Positions 17,285 through 25,313 of a stretch of 64,000 nt of DNA are shown piece by piece. The DNA comes from Sphingomonas sp. M1-B02 (GTDB lineage Bacteria; Pseudomonadota; Alphaproteobacteria; Sphingomonadales; Sphingomonadaceae). Every line of letters starts with the position of its first letter. The stretch's first letter is position 1. The notes beneath the pieces were generated by a model. That model was not told the DNA's origin. It saw only the letters and a program-made list of their open reading frames with translations, and did not search any database. The translations under genes were made by a program, and so were the position numbers. The DNA lies in contig NZ_CP110679.1 of assembly GCF_026167525.1 (NCBI RefSeq), positions 1 through 64,000 of the forward strand, read 5' to 3'.

Positions 17285-17924
17285 TTGGTCGCGAGCGTTT
17301 CGACGGTTGCCTATCTGGGGCTGGAAGCGCGCGCGGTGGAGGTGCAGTGCAACCTCGTCGCCGGGCTGCCGAGCTTCGTCGTGGTGGGGCTGCCCGACAA
17401 GGCGGTGGCGGAGAGCCGCGAGCGGGTGCGCGGGGCGATCGCCGCGATCGGGCTGGCGCTGCCGCCCAAGCGCATCATCCTGAACCTGTCGCCCGCGGAC
17501 ATCCCCAAGGAGGGTTCGCACTTCGACCTGCCGATCGCGCTGGCGCTGCTCGGGGCGATGGGGGTGGCCGACGCCGAGACGCTGGCGGGCTATGTCGTGG
17601 TCGGCGAGCTCGGGCTCGACGGGCGGATCGCGCCTTCGCCCGGGGTGCTGCTGGCGGCCTTGCATGCGTCCGAAGTGGGGAAGGGGCTGGTCTGTCCGGT
17701 GGCGCAGGGACCCGAGGCGGCCTGGGCGGGGTCGGTCGAAGTGGTGGCCGCGCCCGACCTGATCGGGTTGCTCAATCACTTCAAGGGCAACCAGTTGCTG
17801 CCGGCAGCGCCGCCGGGCGAGGCGGAGGAAGTGGGCATCGGGCCGGATCTTGCGCAGGTGAAGGGGCAGGAGACGGCCAAGCGCGCGCTGGAGATCGCCG
17901 CGGCCGGCGGGCATAACATGATCA
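17285..17924 (+). pseudogene. yifB: yifB/comM, 5' part, interrupted by an insertion
   Basis: The N-terminal half of the YifB (ComM) AAA+ helicase-like protein begins at TTG 17285 (MVASVSTVAYLGLEARAVEV), with GGGGGAGG 5 nt upstream; ATG 17254 is an alternative. Conserved text runs through LPSFVVVGLPDKAVAESRERV, ADIPKEGSHFDLPIAL and AKRALEIAAAGGHNM, then stops dead at the Walker A motif and reads into foreign DNA (stop at 17953). The remainder resumes at 21187. ComM is a branch-migration helicase promoting recombination in natural transformation, and this copy cannot be functional. Confidence 0.92.
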
Positions 17925-18036
17925 GGTTTGATATAGCTACACCCTCATTTTAGTTTGATGGATTTTTCGTAGCGTAATGCAATCTTGACCTGGTTTACTG
18001 ACGCTGGCCAGAGGGCCAGCGGCGATGGTGTACCGT

Positions 18037-18120
18037 ATGTCTCGGGATCTTCGCGAGCGTGTTGTGCGCATCTCGGCAAGCACGATCAGGTTCGTTCCTC
18101 AAGCGAAGGGAGATGAATGA
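18037..18120 (+). pseudogene. IS630-family transposase N-terminal remnant
   Basis: A 27-codon frame starting MSRDLRERVVRI, the usual opening of IS630-type transposases, and then losing similarity and stopping. A GCTGGCC/GGCCAGC hairpin lies just upstream (18003-18020). It probably marks the scar of an IS at the left end of the island. No catalytic region is present. Confidence 0.5.
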
Positions 18121-18161
18121 CGAACCGAGCCGATGCTTCCGTTGCCCCCTTCCACCCCGCA

Positions 18162-19268
18162 TCAAAGGCGAACTTCAGGCCTAAGAATCGCTCCCACCAC
18201 CTTCCCCGTCGCCGACCGTACAAGGATCGCAGTCGGTCGCGATGCCGTCGCATCGGGAGGAAAGAACAGCGCCATAACGTCGCCGCTGCTCGCCCTTACG
18301 TCGATCTCCGCCAGCGACACCGGATAGGCCTCGACCACGTCGCGTGCCGTCAGCTCGGACAGATCGACCATCCCTCCTATCATGGCGGCGCGGTCGGCGG
18401 TAAGCGCCAAGGCACCGGTCGTCGTGAGGGCAGCCGGCCCTGCACCGTCATATGTTTCGATCAGCGCCAGTTCGGGCCGTGCAGCACGCATCGCGCGAAT
18501 GACATTGTCTAACTGATCGTCCGCCAACACCAGCGGAGGGGTCCGCAGGTTCATCTGCGCGAGCGGTCGTCCCGGAAAGCTCGAGTATCGTGTCGGCGGA
18601 ACGCGCGCCACCGTCATCACCGTCGAATGACGGCGCGTAAAGTCGCGTACAGGCTGCGAAATGAGACCGATGAGGTCGAGGATCACGTTTAGCCGCGCCC
18701 CGTGGTCTTGGCGATCGTGGATAGGCTCGTGATGCGCGATCCGGTTGCGCAGGTCGTTGACCTCCGCCGCCCGCCGCTGGACGTCCTTACGCCCCATACC
18801 CGCAGGCAGGTTCGGGAACGCCGTCGCCAGCACGTTAGCCGGCCAAACGTGGTCGTAGTCTTCACGGAACAGATTCGACCAGAAATCGAACGTCAGCGCT
18901 GCGATCAGGTCATTCGGACCCGGAGGCGGCAAGTTATGCCTTGCCGCGAAGCGGTTCAGGCGATCGAGCGCGCGCGAGTGTGACTGCGCGGAGAACTGGT
19001 TCAGTTGGAACGGTGGGGCAAGCACCCAATCAGAGCTGTAGGCCATCGACAGGGCGCTATTGACGGCGTTGCGCGTCGCGATCTCGCAGATGCCGAGTGG
19101 GAATAGGAAGGCCTTAGACAGACGGCCGTTCCAGAGGTACAGGCGAAGCGCGTACTCGCGATTGCCGTGGCCTGCGAGATAGGGTGTCAAGCGCGGCTGG
19201 GAGAGCGCGGATTCGACGGCAGTGATCGTCGCCGGCGTCAGCGCCGCAAATTCTTGACTTTCAGCCAT
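18162..19268 (-). CDS. Abi-like HEPN-domain protein
   Basis: 368-aa protein. The first about 210 residues match the Abi-like (Abi_2/AbiF-AbiD type) family: YLWNGRLSKAFLFPLGICEIATRNAVN, then DFWSNLFREDYDHVWP, and the HEPN catalytic-type motif R-N-x3-H at R174-H179 (LRNRIAHHEPI). HEPN proteins of this kind are usually ribonucleases in abortive infection or toxin-antitoxin systems. The C-terminal about 140 residues are not recognised. It is transcribed away from the HTH-ParA gene with 224 bp between starts, inside the yifB island. A phage-defence or toxin role is inferred, not shown. Confidence 0.78.
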   Translation of the reverse strand: MAESQEFAALTPATITAVESALSQPRLTPYLAGHGNREYALRLYLWNGRLSKAFLFPLGICEIATRNAVNSALSMAYSSDWVLAPPFQLNQFSAQSHSRALDRLNRFAARHNLPPPGPNDLIAALTFDFWSNLFREDYDHVWPANVLATAFPNLPAGMGRKDVQRRAAEVNDLRNRIAHHEPIHDRQDHGARLNVILDLIGLISQPVRDFTRRHSTVMTVARVPPTRYSSFPGRPLAQMNLRTPPLVLADDQLDNVIRAMRAARPELALIETYDGAGPAALTTTGALALTADRAAMIGGMVDLSELTARDVVEAYPVSLAEIDVRASSGDVMALFFPPDATASRPTAILVRSATGKVVGAILRPEVRL

Positions 19269-19492
19269 ATCATGCCTACTACACTTCTCACAGCAGCCGC
19301 ATGCTCACGTAGCGGCAACGGACCCCGGGGCAGGTACGCCTCCCCCGGGGCCACCCCATCCAGAGCGACGACATCGAACGGCATCGCCGCTTCGGACAGC
19401 GTTATAAATCTACCATTGCACGCACGCTGTCAAATGGTATTGTGTACGCCATTGAAGAAATTCATACATTGGTAACGCAAGGAGTTCAGCGG
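19269..19492. promoter_or_regulatory. divergent control region between HEPN and ParA genes
   Basis: About 224 bp shared by two divergent genes. It contains CCCCGGGG twice (19323-19330 and 19343-19350), able to form a very stable hairpin. A TTGCAC-16 bp-TATTGT promoter-like pair (about 19414-19441) points to the ParA gene. AAGGAG at 19479-19484 is the ribosome site that fixes the ParA start at 19493. An RNA regulator or operator here is possible but unproven. Confidence 0.4.
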
Positions 19493-20536
19493 TTGGAATT
19501 GGTCGGGGTTGCGGAGATCGCGGAGATGCTCGGCGTCTCCAAGCAGGTCGTATCGAACTGGCGAGGCCGCAAAGGCGGTTTTCCGGCGCCGACGGCGACC
19601 CTGAAGGCCGGCCCTGTGTGGACGCGCGAGGCGGTGATCGATTGGGCGATGTCTCAAGACATCGCCGTGCGCCAAGAGGCAGTCGTGCCCAGCGCGCCGG
19701 CGGAGGACCGTCATCCCGCGGCGATCGCTGCGCTGATGAACATGAAGGGCGGCGTCGGGAAATCCACGCTCACGGCCAACATCGGCTGGCACGCATCGTA
19801 CAACAGGGGACTTCGCGTCCTGCTGGTTGATCTCGATCCGCAGTTCAACCTCAGCCAGTACATCCTCGGCGTCGAGGGATACGAGAAGTTGATAGCAGAC
19901 GACGACCCGACGATCGAGATGCTATTCCGCCACGAACCCGGTGATGGCCCCGTGGACATCCGCGGACTCATCCACGAGGTCCACAACTGGAACGACCAGT
20001 CATGCCTTCACCTAGTCCCCGCAAGTCTGGACCTGGCATGGAGCATGCGGCTCGCACTCGAGCGCGCGCATGTCCTTCGCGACGCGCTGGAGGAGGTTCG
20101 CGACAGCTACGACCTCATTATCATCGACTGCGCCCCGACCGAATCCATCCTGTCCACCGCGACCTACTTCGCCGCGGACTGGATCCTCGTCCCCGTGAAG
20201 CCCGAATTCCTGTCCGCGATCGGACTTCCCCTACTTCTGAAGTCGATCGTCGAATTCGAGAACACCCACCGGAACGAAACGCCCCCGCAGATCGCAGGCA
20301 TCGTATTCAACGATGTCAGCGACCGGGTCGAGCACGGCCGCAGCAGACGCTTTGTCCGCGATACCGCCGGTCGCAACGCCATCCCTGTTCTGCAGAACGA
20401 GATAAACCACTCCGACAGCTACCCGGCCGGCGCCCGGCAGGGTAAACCGATCTTCTTGACCGACAACGCCCGTTCGAGCCGCAAGGAGGAGCTGGAGCGC
20501 GTGGGCGATGAGTTCCTAGGGAGCATAGGCCTGTGA
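19493..20536 (+). CDS. HTH-ParA: ParA/MinD-type ATPase with N-terminal helix-turn-helix
   Basis: 347-aa protein. Residues 1-50 form a DNA-binding helix-turn-helix (AEIAEMLGVSKQVVSNWRGR, then a FPAP wing). Residues 80-347 are a ParA ATPase with the deviant Walker A KGGVGKST (85-92), LLVDLDPQFNLSQY, and the switch region IIIDCAPTES. Start is TTG 19493, chosen because AAGGAG lies 8 nt upstream and homology begins there; a GTG at 19442 has no ribosome site. Plasmid ParA (type Ia) proteins also carry an N-terminal HTH and autoregulate. Here it sits on a chromosomal island without a ParB, next to a HEPN gene. Confidence 0.85.
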   Translation: MELVGVAEIAEMLGVSKQVVSNWRGRKGGFPAPTATLKAGPVWTREAVIDWAMSQDIAVRQEAVVPSAPAEDRHPAAIAALMNMKGGVGKSTLTANIGWHASYNRGLRVLLVDLDPQFNLSQYILGVEGYEKLIADDDPTIEMLFRHEPGDGPVDIRGLIHEVHNWNDQSCLHLVPASLDLAWSMRLALERAHVLRDALEEVRDSYDLIIIDCAPTESILSTATYFAADWILVPVKPEFLSAIGLPLLLKSIVEFENTHRNETPPQIAGIVFNDVSDRVEHGRSRRFVRDTAGRNAIPVLQNEINHSDSYPAGARQGKPIFLTDNARSSRKEELERVGDEFLGSIGL

Positions 20537-21114
20537 GCCACAAGACCGAAGCCCTCATCCGAGAGGTCGCAGCGCTATTCGTCAAGTATCGCATGACCGA
20601 CTGGCAGCCGCTGATCGCGGAGCTCGAGACACGGGGCGGATCACCCGCCCTCGCCAACGCCATCCGCCTTCTTGCGGAGAAAACGCCCTCCCCCGCGCCT
20701 GCCCGCGGTCGCGCGAAGGCAAAGTCCACCGCTGCCAAGTTGTCCTCCAAGGCCCGTGCGAAGAAAGCAGCGATATCGAAACCTGCCGAACTGGAGCTCG
20801 AGCCAAGGTTCGGGGGGCCCCACGCCGACACGATAGGCGAGCTGCGCGACGCGCTGATCGCCAAGCGTTCATTCCCCGCCATGTCGAATCTCAAGGCCGC
20901 AGGCACCGCGCTCGGCCTGAAGGGAACCGGGACGAGCCGGCGCGACGTACTGGTGACAATGCTTACAGAGCACCTAGACAAGCTCGACGAGGAAGCCTTC
21001 GAACGCGCGCTCCGCACGCTCGCTCGCGAAGAGCAGCGCAGCCAAACCGGATCCGCACCCGCATATGACAGGTGGTTCGATCTCATCACGGCTGGGAGGC
21101 GAAGCGGAAGGTGA
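20533..21114 (+). CDS. uncharacterised basic protein coupled to HTH-ParA
   Basis: 193-aa protein not recognised as a known family. It has a helical N-terminal segment (residues 1-48, MSHKTEALIREVAALFVKYR start), a Lys/Ala/Ser-rich low-complexity basic stretch (about 55-82, AKAKSTAAKLSSKARAKKAA) of the histone-tail or DNA-binding type, and a second helical domain (about 97-170, TIGELRDALIAKRSFPAMSN then SRRDVLVTMLTEHLDKL). The GTG start overlaps the ParA stop by 4 nt, so the two are translationally coupled. By position it could be the ParB-like or adaptor partner of the ATPase; that is inference. Confidence 0.7.
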   Translation: MSHKTEALIREVAALFVKYRMTDWQPLIAELETRGGSPALANAIRLLAEKTPSPAPARGRAKAKSTAAKLSSKARAKKAAISKPAELELEPRFGGPHADTIGELRDALIAKRSFPAMSNLKAAGTALGLKGTGTSRRDVLVTMLTEHLDKLDEEAFERALRTLAREEQRSQTGSAPAYDRWFDLITAGRRSGR

Positions 21115-21186
21115 TACGGCCACACTATCTTGGCGATGAGATGCGCAGCTTAGATCACGTTGAACGCGACCGATGGGCCACACCCC

Positions 21187-22059
21187 ATCATGGTCGGGCC
21201 GCCGGGGGCGGGAAAATCGCTGCTTGCTTCGTGCCTGCCGGGGATATTGCCGCCGCTGGATGCGGCCGAGGCGCTCGAAGTCTCGATGGTCGCGTCGGTC
21301 GCGGGGACGATGGCGGGTGGGCGGCTCACGCGCGCGCGGCCGTTCCGCAGTCCGCACCATTCGGCATCGATGGCCGCGCTGACCGGCGGCGGCCTCAAGG
21401 TTAAACCGGGCGAAGTTAGCCTGGCACATCTGGGGGTGTTGTTTCTGGACGAGCTGCCCGAATTCCAGCGCGCGGTGCTCGATTCGCTGCGCCAGCCGCT
21501 CGAGACCGGCACGGTGAGCGTCGCGCGCGCCAATGCGCATGTGACCTTTCCGGCGCGGGTGCAGCTGATCGCGGCGATGAACCCGTGCCGCTGCGGGCAT
21601 CTGGGCGATCCGGCTTTGGCCTGCGCGCGGGCGCCGCGCTGTGCTGCGGACTATCAGGCGAAGGTTTCGGGGCCGCTGCTCGATCGGATCGACCTGCACG
21701 TCGAGGTCCAGCCGGTGACCGCGGCGGACCTGGTGCTGCCGCCACCCGCCGAGGGTTCGGCGCAGGTCGGCGCGCGGGTTGCGGCGGCGCGGGAGGTGCA
21801 GGCGGCGCGCTATCGCGGCGTTCCGGCGCGCACCAATGCCGAGGCCGAGGGCGAGCTGCTCGCCGCGCACTGCACCCCCGACGAGCCCGGCCGCAAGCTG
21901 CTCGCGCAGGCGGCGGAGGCGATGCGGCTGTCGGCGCGCGGCTATACAAGGGTGCTGCGGGTGGCGCGGACGATCGCCGATCTGGCGGGGACGGAGGGGG
22001 TAGGGCGCATCCATGTCGCCGAGGCGTTGAGCTATCGACGCCAGTCGCCGCGGAGCTAG
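21187..22059 (+). pseudogene. yifB: yifB/comM, 3' part
   Basis: C-terminal portion of YifB: Walker A MVGPPGAGKSLLASCLPG, RPFRSPHHSASMAALTGGG, Walker B LGVLFLDELPEF, the cysteine motif AAMNPCRCGHLGD and LDRIDLHVEVQPV. It ends at 22059 with a normal C-terminus. A TTG at 21160 lies in frame within the island DNA and could start an N-truncated protein, but half of the conserved protein would be missing. Confidence 0.92.
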
Positions 22060-22104
22060 ACCGACTTGCAGCCCGCCTGCGCTTCGTCTAGCGAAACCTC
22101 CGCT

Positions 22105-22189
22105 GCCCCTGTGGTGAAATTGGTAGACGCGCTCGACTCAAAATCGAGTGCCGCAAGGCGTGCTGGTTCGAGTCCGGCCAGGGGCACCA
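22105..22189 (+). tRNA. tRNA-Leu (CAA)
   Basis: 85-nt type II tRNA. The acceptor GCCCCTG pairs with CAGGGGC, followed by A and an encoded CCA. The D-arm region is GTGAAATTGGTAGAC. The anticodon stem CTCGA/TCGAG encloses the loop CTCAAAA, giving anticodon CAA. A long variable arm (TGCCGCAAGGCGTGC) and T-arm GGTTCGAGTCC are present. The downstream side is occupied by integrase-bearing decayed DNA, which points to use as an attachment site. Confidence 0.96.
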
Positions 22190-22199
22190 CGCCCGGTCA

Positions 22200-23148
22200 A
22201 AGCTGGGCACCCCACCGCCGTCAGCAGGCATCCTGCTGACGGCGTGTGCCAGTGCCTCGTTTGACCCGGAAATTCTGATCTCCTTGGCATCGATCGTAAC
22301 TTCGGACACGAAAAGCCGGATATAGCCCTTACGCAATGCCGGGTCGGCGTCGGTCCAATCTGCTTCGGACCTGGGCTTTCCCTCGTCGATTACGGTCTTG
22401 TCGAAATAGCGCCCTAGGTAACGTTCGCGAACGAGAATTCCGCCGACATTGCTATTATTGAATTGGCGGTTGCGGAACCGATAGCCTCGATCGCGAAGCC
22501 ACTCGCCAATACCGCGGGCACCTAGGGGGCCATGACCATCGCCGATGGTTGCCAAGCGAAACATCGTGCGGACGATGCTTGCCTCACTTTCGACAACGAA
22601 CAGCTTCTTCTTCTCTTTGTTACCCCTCATCTCGACCGTGCGGCTTTCATATCCAAACGGCACCGGTCCGCCGTTGTAGAATCCTTCCTCGACATTCCCG
22701 CGCATCGTGCGCTTAGTGTGTTTGGCAGACTCCAACGCGAAATGTTCGTCGAACATTGCCAGCAGGTTACGCATGAGATTTCCGGACGGGTCATCGCTGA
22801 ACGACTGGGTTAGCGACAGCAGCCTGACCTTCGTGCGTTTCAGACGCGCAAACGTCTGCACCTGAAGTTCGAGGTTACGAGCAAGCCGCGACAGGGACCA
22901 GATCTTGATCTCTGCGATGCGATTGGCGGGATCCTCGATAAAGGCGGGCATGCGGATAAACCCTGGTCGTCCTTCTTCCCGGCCAGAGAGGCCGGGCTCG
23001 AAAAGATCGTGACGAGGTTTTGCCCCTTTGCTTGAGCATCGGCGCGGATGAGTGCCCCCTGGCTGTCTATGCTAGTCCGGTGCTCCGCTTGATCGTCGGT
23101 CGAGACCCGAACGTATCCGACGACCTGTTCGACTGTCTTCTTGAGCAT
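22200..23148 (-). pseudogene. large serine recombinase, frameshifted
   Basis: Site-specific serine recombinase (resolvase plus Recombinase domains) in two frames. The N-terminus from ATG 23148 (VEQVVGYVRVSTDDQAEHRT, with the catalytic Ser in RVST) runs to about 23004. The remainder continues in another frame as EPGLSGREEGRPGF, SLSRLARNLELQVQ, AMFDEHFALESAKHTKRTMR and NGGPVPFGYE. One frameshift in the TTTT run at about 23001-23004 explains the break. The second frame reads on through the antisense of tRNA-Leu to 22088, so the coding 3' end has fused with the tRNA. It is probably a dead integrase of an element once inserted at this tRNA, unless the frameshift is a sequencing error. Confidence 0.85.
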
Positions 23149-23315
23149 TTTTGTGTCCGATAGAAGTTGGCCGTCGGATCAAGGTGTCCGCTGATCGCGT
23201 TTTCAAGTAGGCTAAACTGCGGGCGGTTACTGGCAGGCTCCGAGCAGCAGTCGGCGGTTTTGGCAGAGGTCAGCGAACTCGCGGCGCTCTCGAAGCGCGC
23301 CGCGATGCGGCAGCC

Positions 23316-23545
23316 TCAAACGACACCATTGTGGAAGGTCCGCTCAGCATTCGCACGCATCGCCCGCCTGATGCGGCTGCCAGCATCGACGGCGAGATAC
23401 TCATCAAACAGGGCGAGCATGATCGGCATGATCTTTTCGAGAGAGTCGTCGTTGAACCTCTGGGTGATCGACACCAATTCGACACCAGCGCGCTCCAGCC
23501 GGGCCAACAACTGGACCTCCCCGAAGAAGCGAAAAAATGTGGGAC
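23316..23545 (-). pseudogene. second serine recombinase, internal fragment
   Basis: A fragment reading VQLLARLERAGVELVSITQR, then LALFDEYLAVDAGSRIRRAM and RTFHNG, homologous to the middle of the recombinase at 22200-23148 (compare RLLSLTQSF and AMFDEHFALESAKHTKRTM) but clearly diverged. It lacks the catalytic N-terminus and the DNA-binding C-terminus. It indicates a second, older integration event beside the same tRNA. Confidence 0.75.
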
Positions 23546-23564
23546 GCCGACGGAAGCGCCGGCA

Positions 23565-24306
23565 CGTCCAAGCGACGCGGTTTGGACCGGTGCAGGTTGG
23601 ATGTCGGGCGACCTGTCGTTCAATGCGGCGCCCATTTCATCGTTTGCGGCTACGGATGCGCTTGTTGCGGATTTATATCGCAAATGGCCGTCGCTGAAGA
23701 GTATAACGCTGGCAGGATTCTCGGCTGGGGTTCAAATGGTGCAGCATTATGTGGGGTTTGCAGCGAGCCGCCCGAGCGCCTAGGCGTCCGCTTCGTCGTC
23801 TCCGATCCCGGCATCTGGCTGTATTTCGACGCGGCGCGCCGAGTGGCCCGGCTTGCGGGAAGGGGGCATCGGACCCTTCCGTTCGCGGCACAGCACCAAG
23901 CTCTCCTGGGAAGTGCACCTTGGCGATGGAGATGCCCGCTGCCGACACCGTCCGGGCTATGACCGATGGAAATATGGTGTTTGTGGACTGGGGGCGAACC
24001 TCGGTCGTGGCGCGTCCGAAGCGCGCGGACGCTATCGAAAGGTCGATATCGTCTATCTCGCCGGTGGGCTCGACAGCAGGCCTGGCCCGGGGACGTCGAG
24101 CAAGCTGATCGGTCACTCTTGCGCCGCCGATCTGCAGGCACGTTCAGGCTACAGCGGGTGCAAGGCTATCTGGCCTATGAACGCGCCATCCTCCTTCCCG
24201 CCAAGCCGCGCAAACTCATTGCAGTGCCCAATTGCACGATTTGGGATGCGTTCTTTCATCGCCCACCGCGCGCAGCGCCGTGTTCGAGGCCCTATCGCAA
24301 AGCAAT
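23565..24306 (+). pseudogene. alpha/beta hydrolase, 5'-truncated with several frameshifts
   Basis: Pieces of one exported-type alpha/beta hydrolase appear in successive frames: WTGAGWMSGDLSFNAAPISSF and ITLAGFSAGVQMVQHYVGF (nucleophile GFSAG) to 23770; GVRFVVSDPGIWLYFDAARR; YDRWKYG, then VDIVYLAGGLDS and LIGHSCAADLQ; then LQRVQGYLAYERAILLPAKP. At least three frameshifts and a stop (23783) separate them, and the 5' end is missing. The gene is dead. Confidence 0.75.
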
Positions 24307-24558
24307 GATTAAGCTGAAGCGTCCACCGATTCGGAGAGGCTGCGGATGTCGAAATGAGATATCTTTCATCCGCGAAGATGGCGCGACGGACGGAATGCGG
24401 TCGACTGAAGCAGGCACGCACCGACCAGGATCGCGGCGAAGATGGGATCGTGCAGTTGGTGCGCGAGGACGCTCCACAGCCAGATGGCAAGGCCCGTGGC
24501 GGTAGGAATGGCGACACATTTGGCCAATTTGCCGCACCTCGCGAAAAGATGATATTTT
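24307..24558. other. non-coding stretch between pseudogene and dps
   Basis: No supportable gene. Short minus-strand frames hint at membrane-protein debris but cannot be identified. It is part of the decayed island flank. Confidence 0.3.
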
Positions 24559-24597
24559 CGCGGCGGCGCCTCCGGGGGGCGAGGACGCGCCGCCGCG
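24559..24597 (-). terminator. putative terminator of dps
   Basis: An 11-bp perfect stem (CGCGGCGGCGC / GCGCCGCCGCG) lies directly after the dps stop, followed on the minus strand by AAAATATCATCTTTT. Confidence 0.55.
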
Positions 24598-24605
24598 GCC
24601 TATCC

Positions 24606-25127
24606 TCAGCGCGCCGCTGAGGAACGGCAGCTCTCATAGAGAAACCAGCCGCGACGCTCGGTCTCGTCGATCCAGATTTCGAGCAGGCTGGCAGTCGCGA
24701 CGTCCGAATAGGTGTCGCTCAATACGTGGACGAGCCGCATTTCGGCGACGAGCTGCTTATTGTCGTTATGTAACTCAACAAGCATGGCCTGCGGGTCGGT
24801 ATAGTCCTGATTATTGTCGGGGATCCGCTGGCGGGCGGCGATGTCCCCGATTGAGCGGATCGTGGTTCCGCCGATCTTGCGGGCACGTTCGGCGATCGTA
24901 TCGGTCATCGCGAAAAGCTGCTCGCCCTGTTCATCGAGCAGCAGATGATAGTCGCGGAAGTTCGACCCGCTCATGTGCCAATGGAAGTTCTTGGTCTTGA
25001 GGTAGAGCGCGAACACATCGGCAAGGAGGCCCGCCAGTCCGGCAGAGATGTCGCGGGTCGCGGCGCTGCCGAGATCGGTGGGAGTGCCCAGGAACTGCTC
25101 GGCAACCGATAGCTTCTTTTCCGTCAT
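24606..25127 (-). CDS. dps: Dps family DNA-binding ferritin-like protein
   Basis: 173-aa ferritin-fold protein that stores iron and shields DNA under oxidative stress. The ferroxidase-site region is LKTKNFHWHMSGSNFRDYHLLLDEQGEQLFAMTD, with the His, Asp and Glu expected for Dps. Start is ATG 25127 with AGGAG 8-9 nt upstream. The longer open frame extending to 25853 is a shadow of the divergent cupin gene. It shares a 186-bp divergent upstream region with the bicupin. Confidence 0.94.
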   Translation of the reverse strand: MTEKKLSVAEQFLGTPTDLGSAATRDISAGLAGLLADVFALYLKTKNFHWHMSGSNFRDYHLLLDEQGEQLFAMTDTIAERARKIGGTTIRSIGDIAARQRIPDNNQDYTDPQAMLVELHNDNKQLVAEMRLVHVLSDTYSDVATASLLEIWIDETERRGWFLYESCRSSAAR

Positions 25128-25207
25128 CGCGCGCTCCTGCTCGATCTGGCCCGCCGGGGGCGGCTCGATGTCGTTAGATACGGGCTGGGTCGCGGGGGCC
25201 AATCTAC

Positions 25208-25217
25208 ACCATGGTTT
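25208..25217. promoter_or_regulatory. ACCATGGTTT box between dps and bicupin
   Basis: A palindromic ACCATGGT core with TTT, matching the inner part of the published StyR-type box (ATAAACCATGGTTTAT). Related AAACCA half-sites occur upstream of other genes in the window. CGTATGA lies 20-30 bp downstream. Sequence similarity only. Confidence 0.35.
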
Positions 25218-25313
25218 CGTATACCTCGGCATATCCTCGTATGAATGGCGGGCTGCCGCAGGCGCCGTAGACACTCTGGACAGGCCAACCCACCCGCCGA
25301 GAGGAACCCTGTC

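Larger units (their letters stand above)
17921..21190. mobile_element. about 3.3-kb island inserted in yifB/comM
   Basis: The two halves of yifB join perfectly if 17925-21190 is removed: AACATGATC on the left and ATCATGGTCGGG on the right rebuild GGHNMIMVGPPGAGKS. ATCA is present at both junctions (17921-17924 and 21187-21190), compatible with a 4-bp target duplication or chance overlap. The cargo is an Abi-like HEPN gene, an HTH-ParA gene and a small basic protein gene. The left end carries an IS630-like remnant. No intact transposase or integrase is present. comM is an established island insertion site in other Proteobacteria, for example the AbaR islands. Confidence 0.85.

Noticed and set aside
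18117..18512. 131-aa plus-strand frame in the island
   Set aside because: Fully antisense to the HEPN gene with no similarity.
17921..21190. Firm 4-bp target-site duplication (ATCA)
   Set aside because: ATCA at both junctions may be chance overlap; without an empty-site comparison it is reported only as compatible.
21160..22059. 3' half of yifB as an independent functional gene
   Set aside because: It starts in island DNA and lacks the conserved N-terminal domain; better called a pseudogene piece.
24149..24637. Minus-strand transporter-like frame
   Set aside because: Only weak hydrophobic patches in shifted frames; too little for a call.
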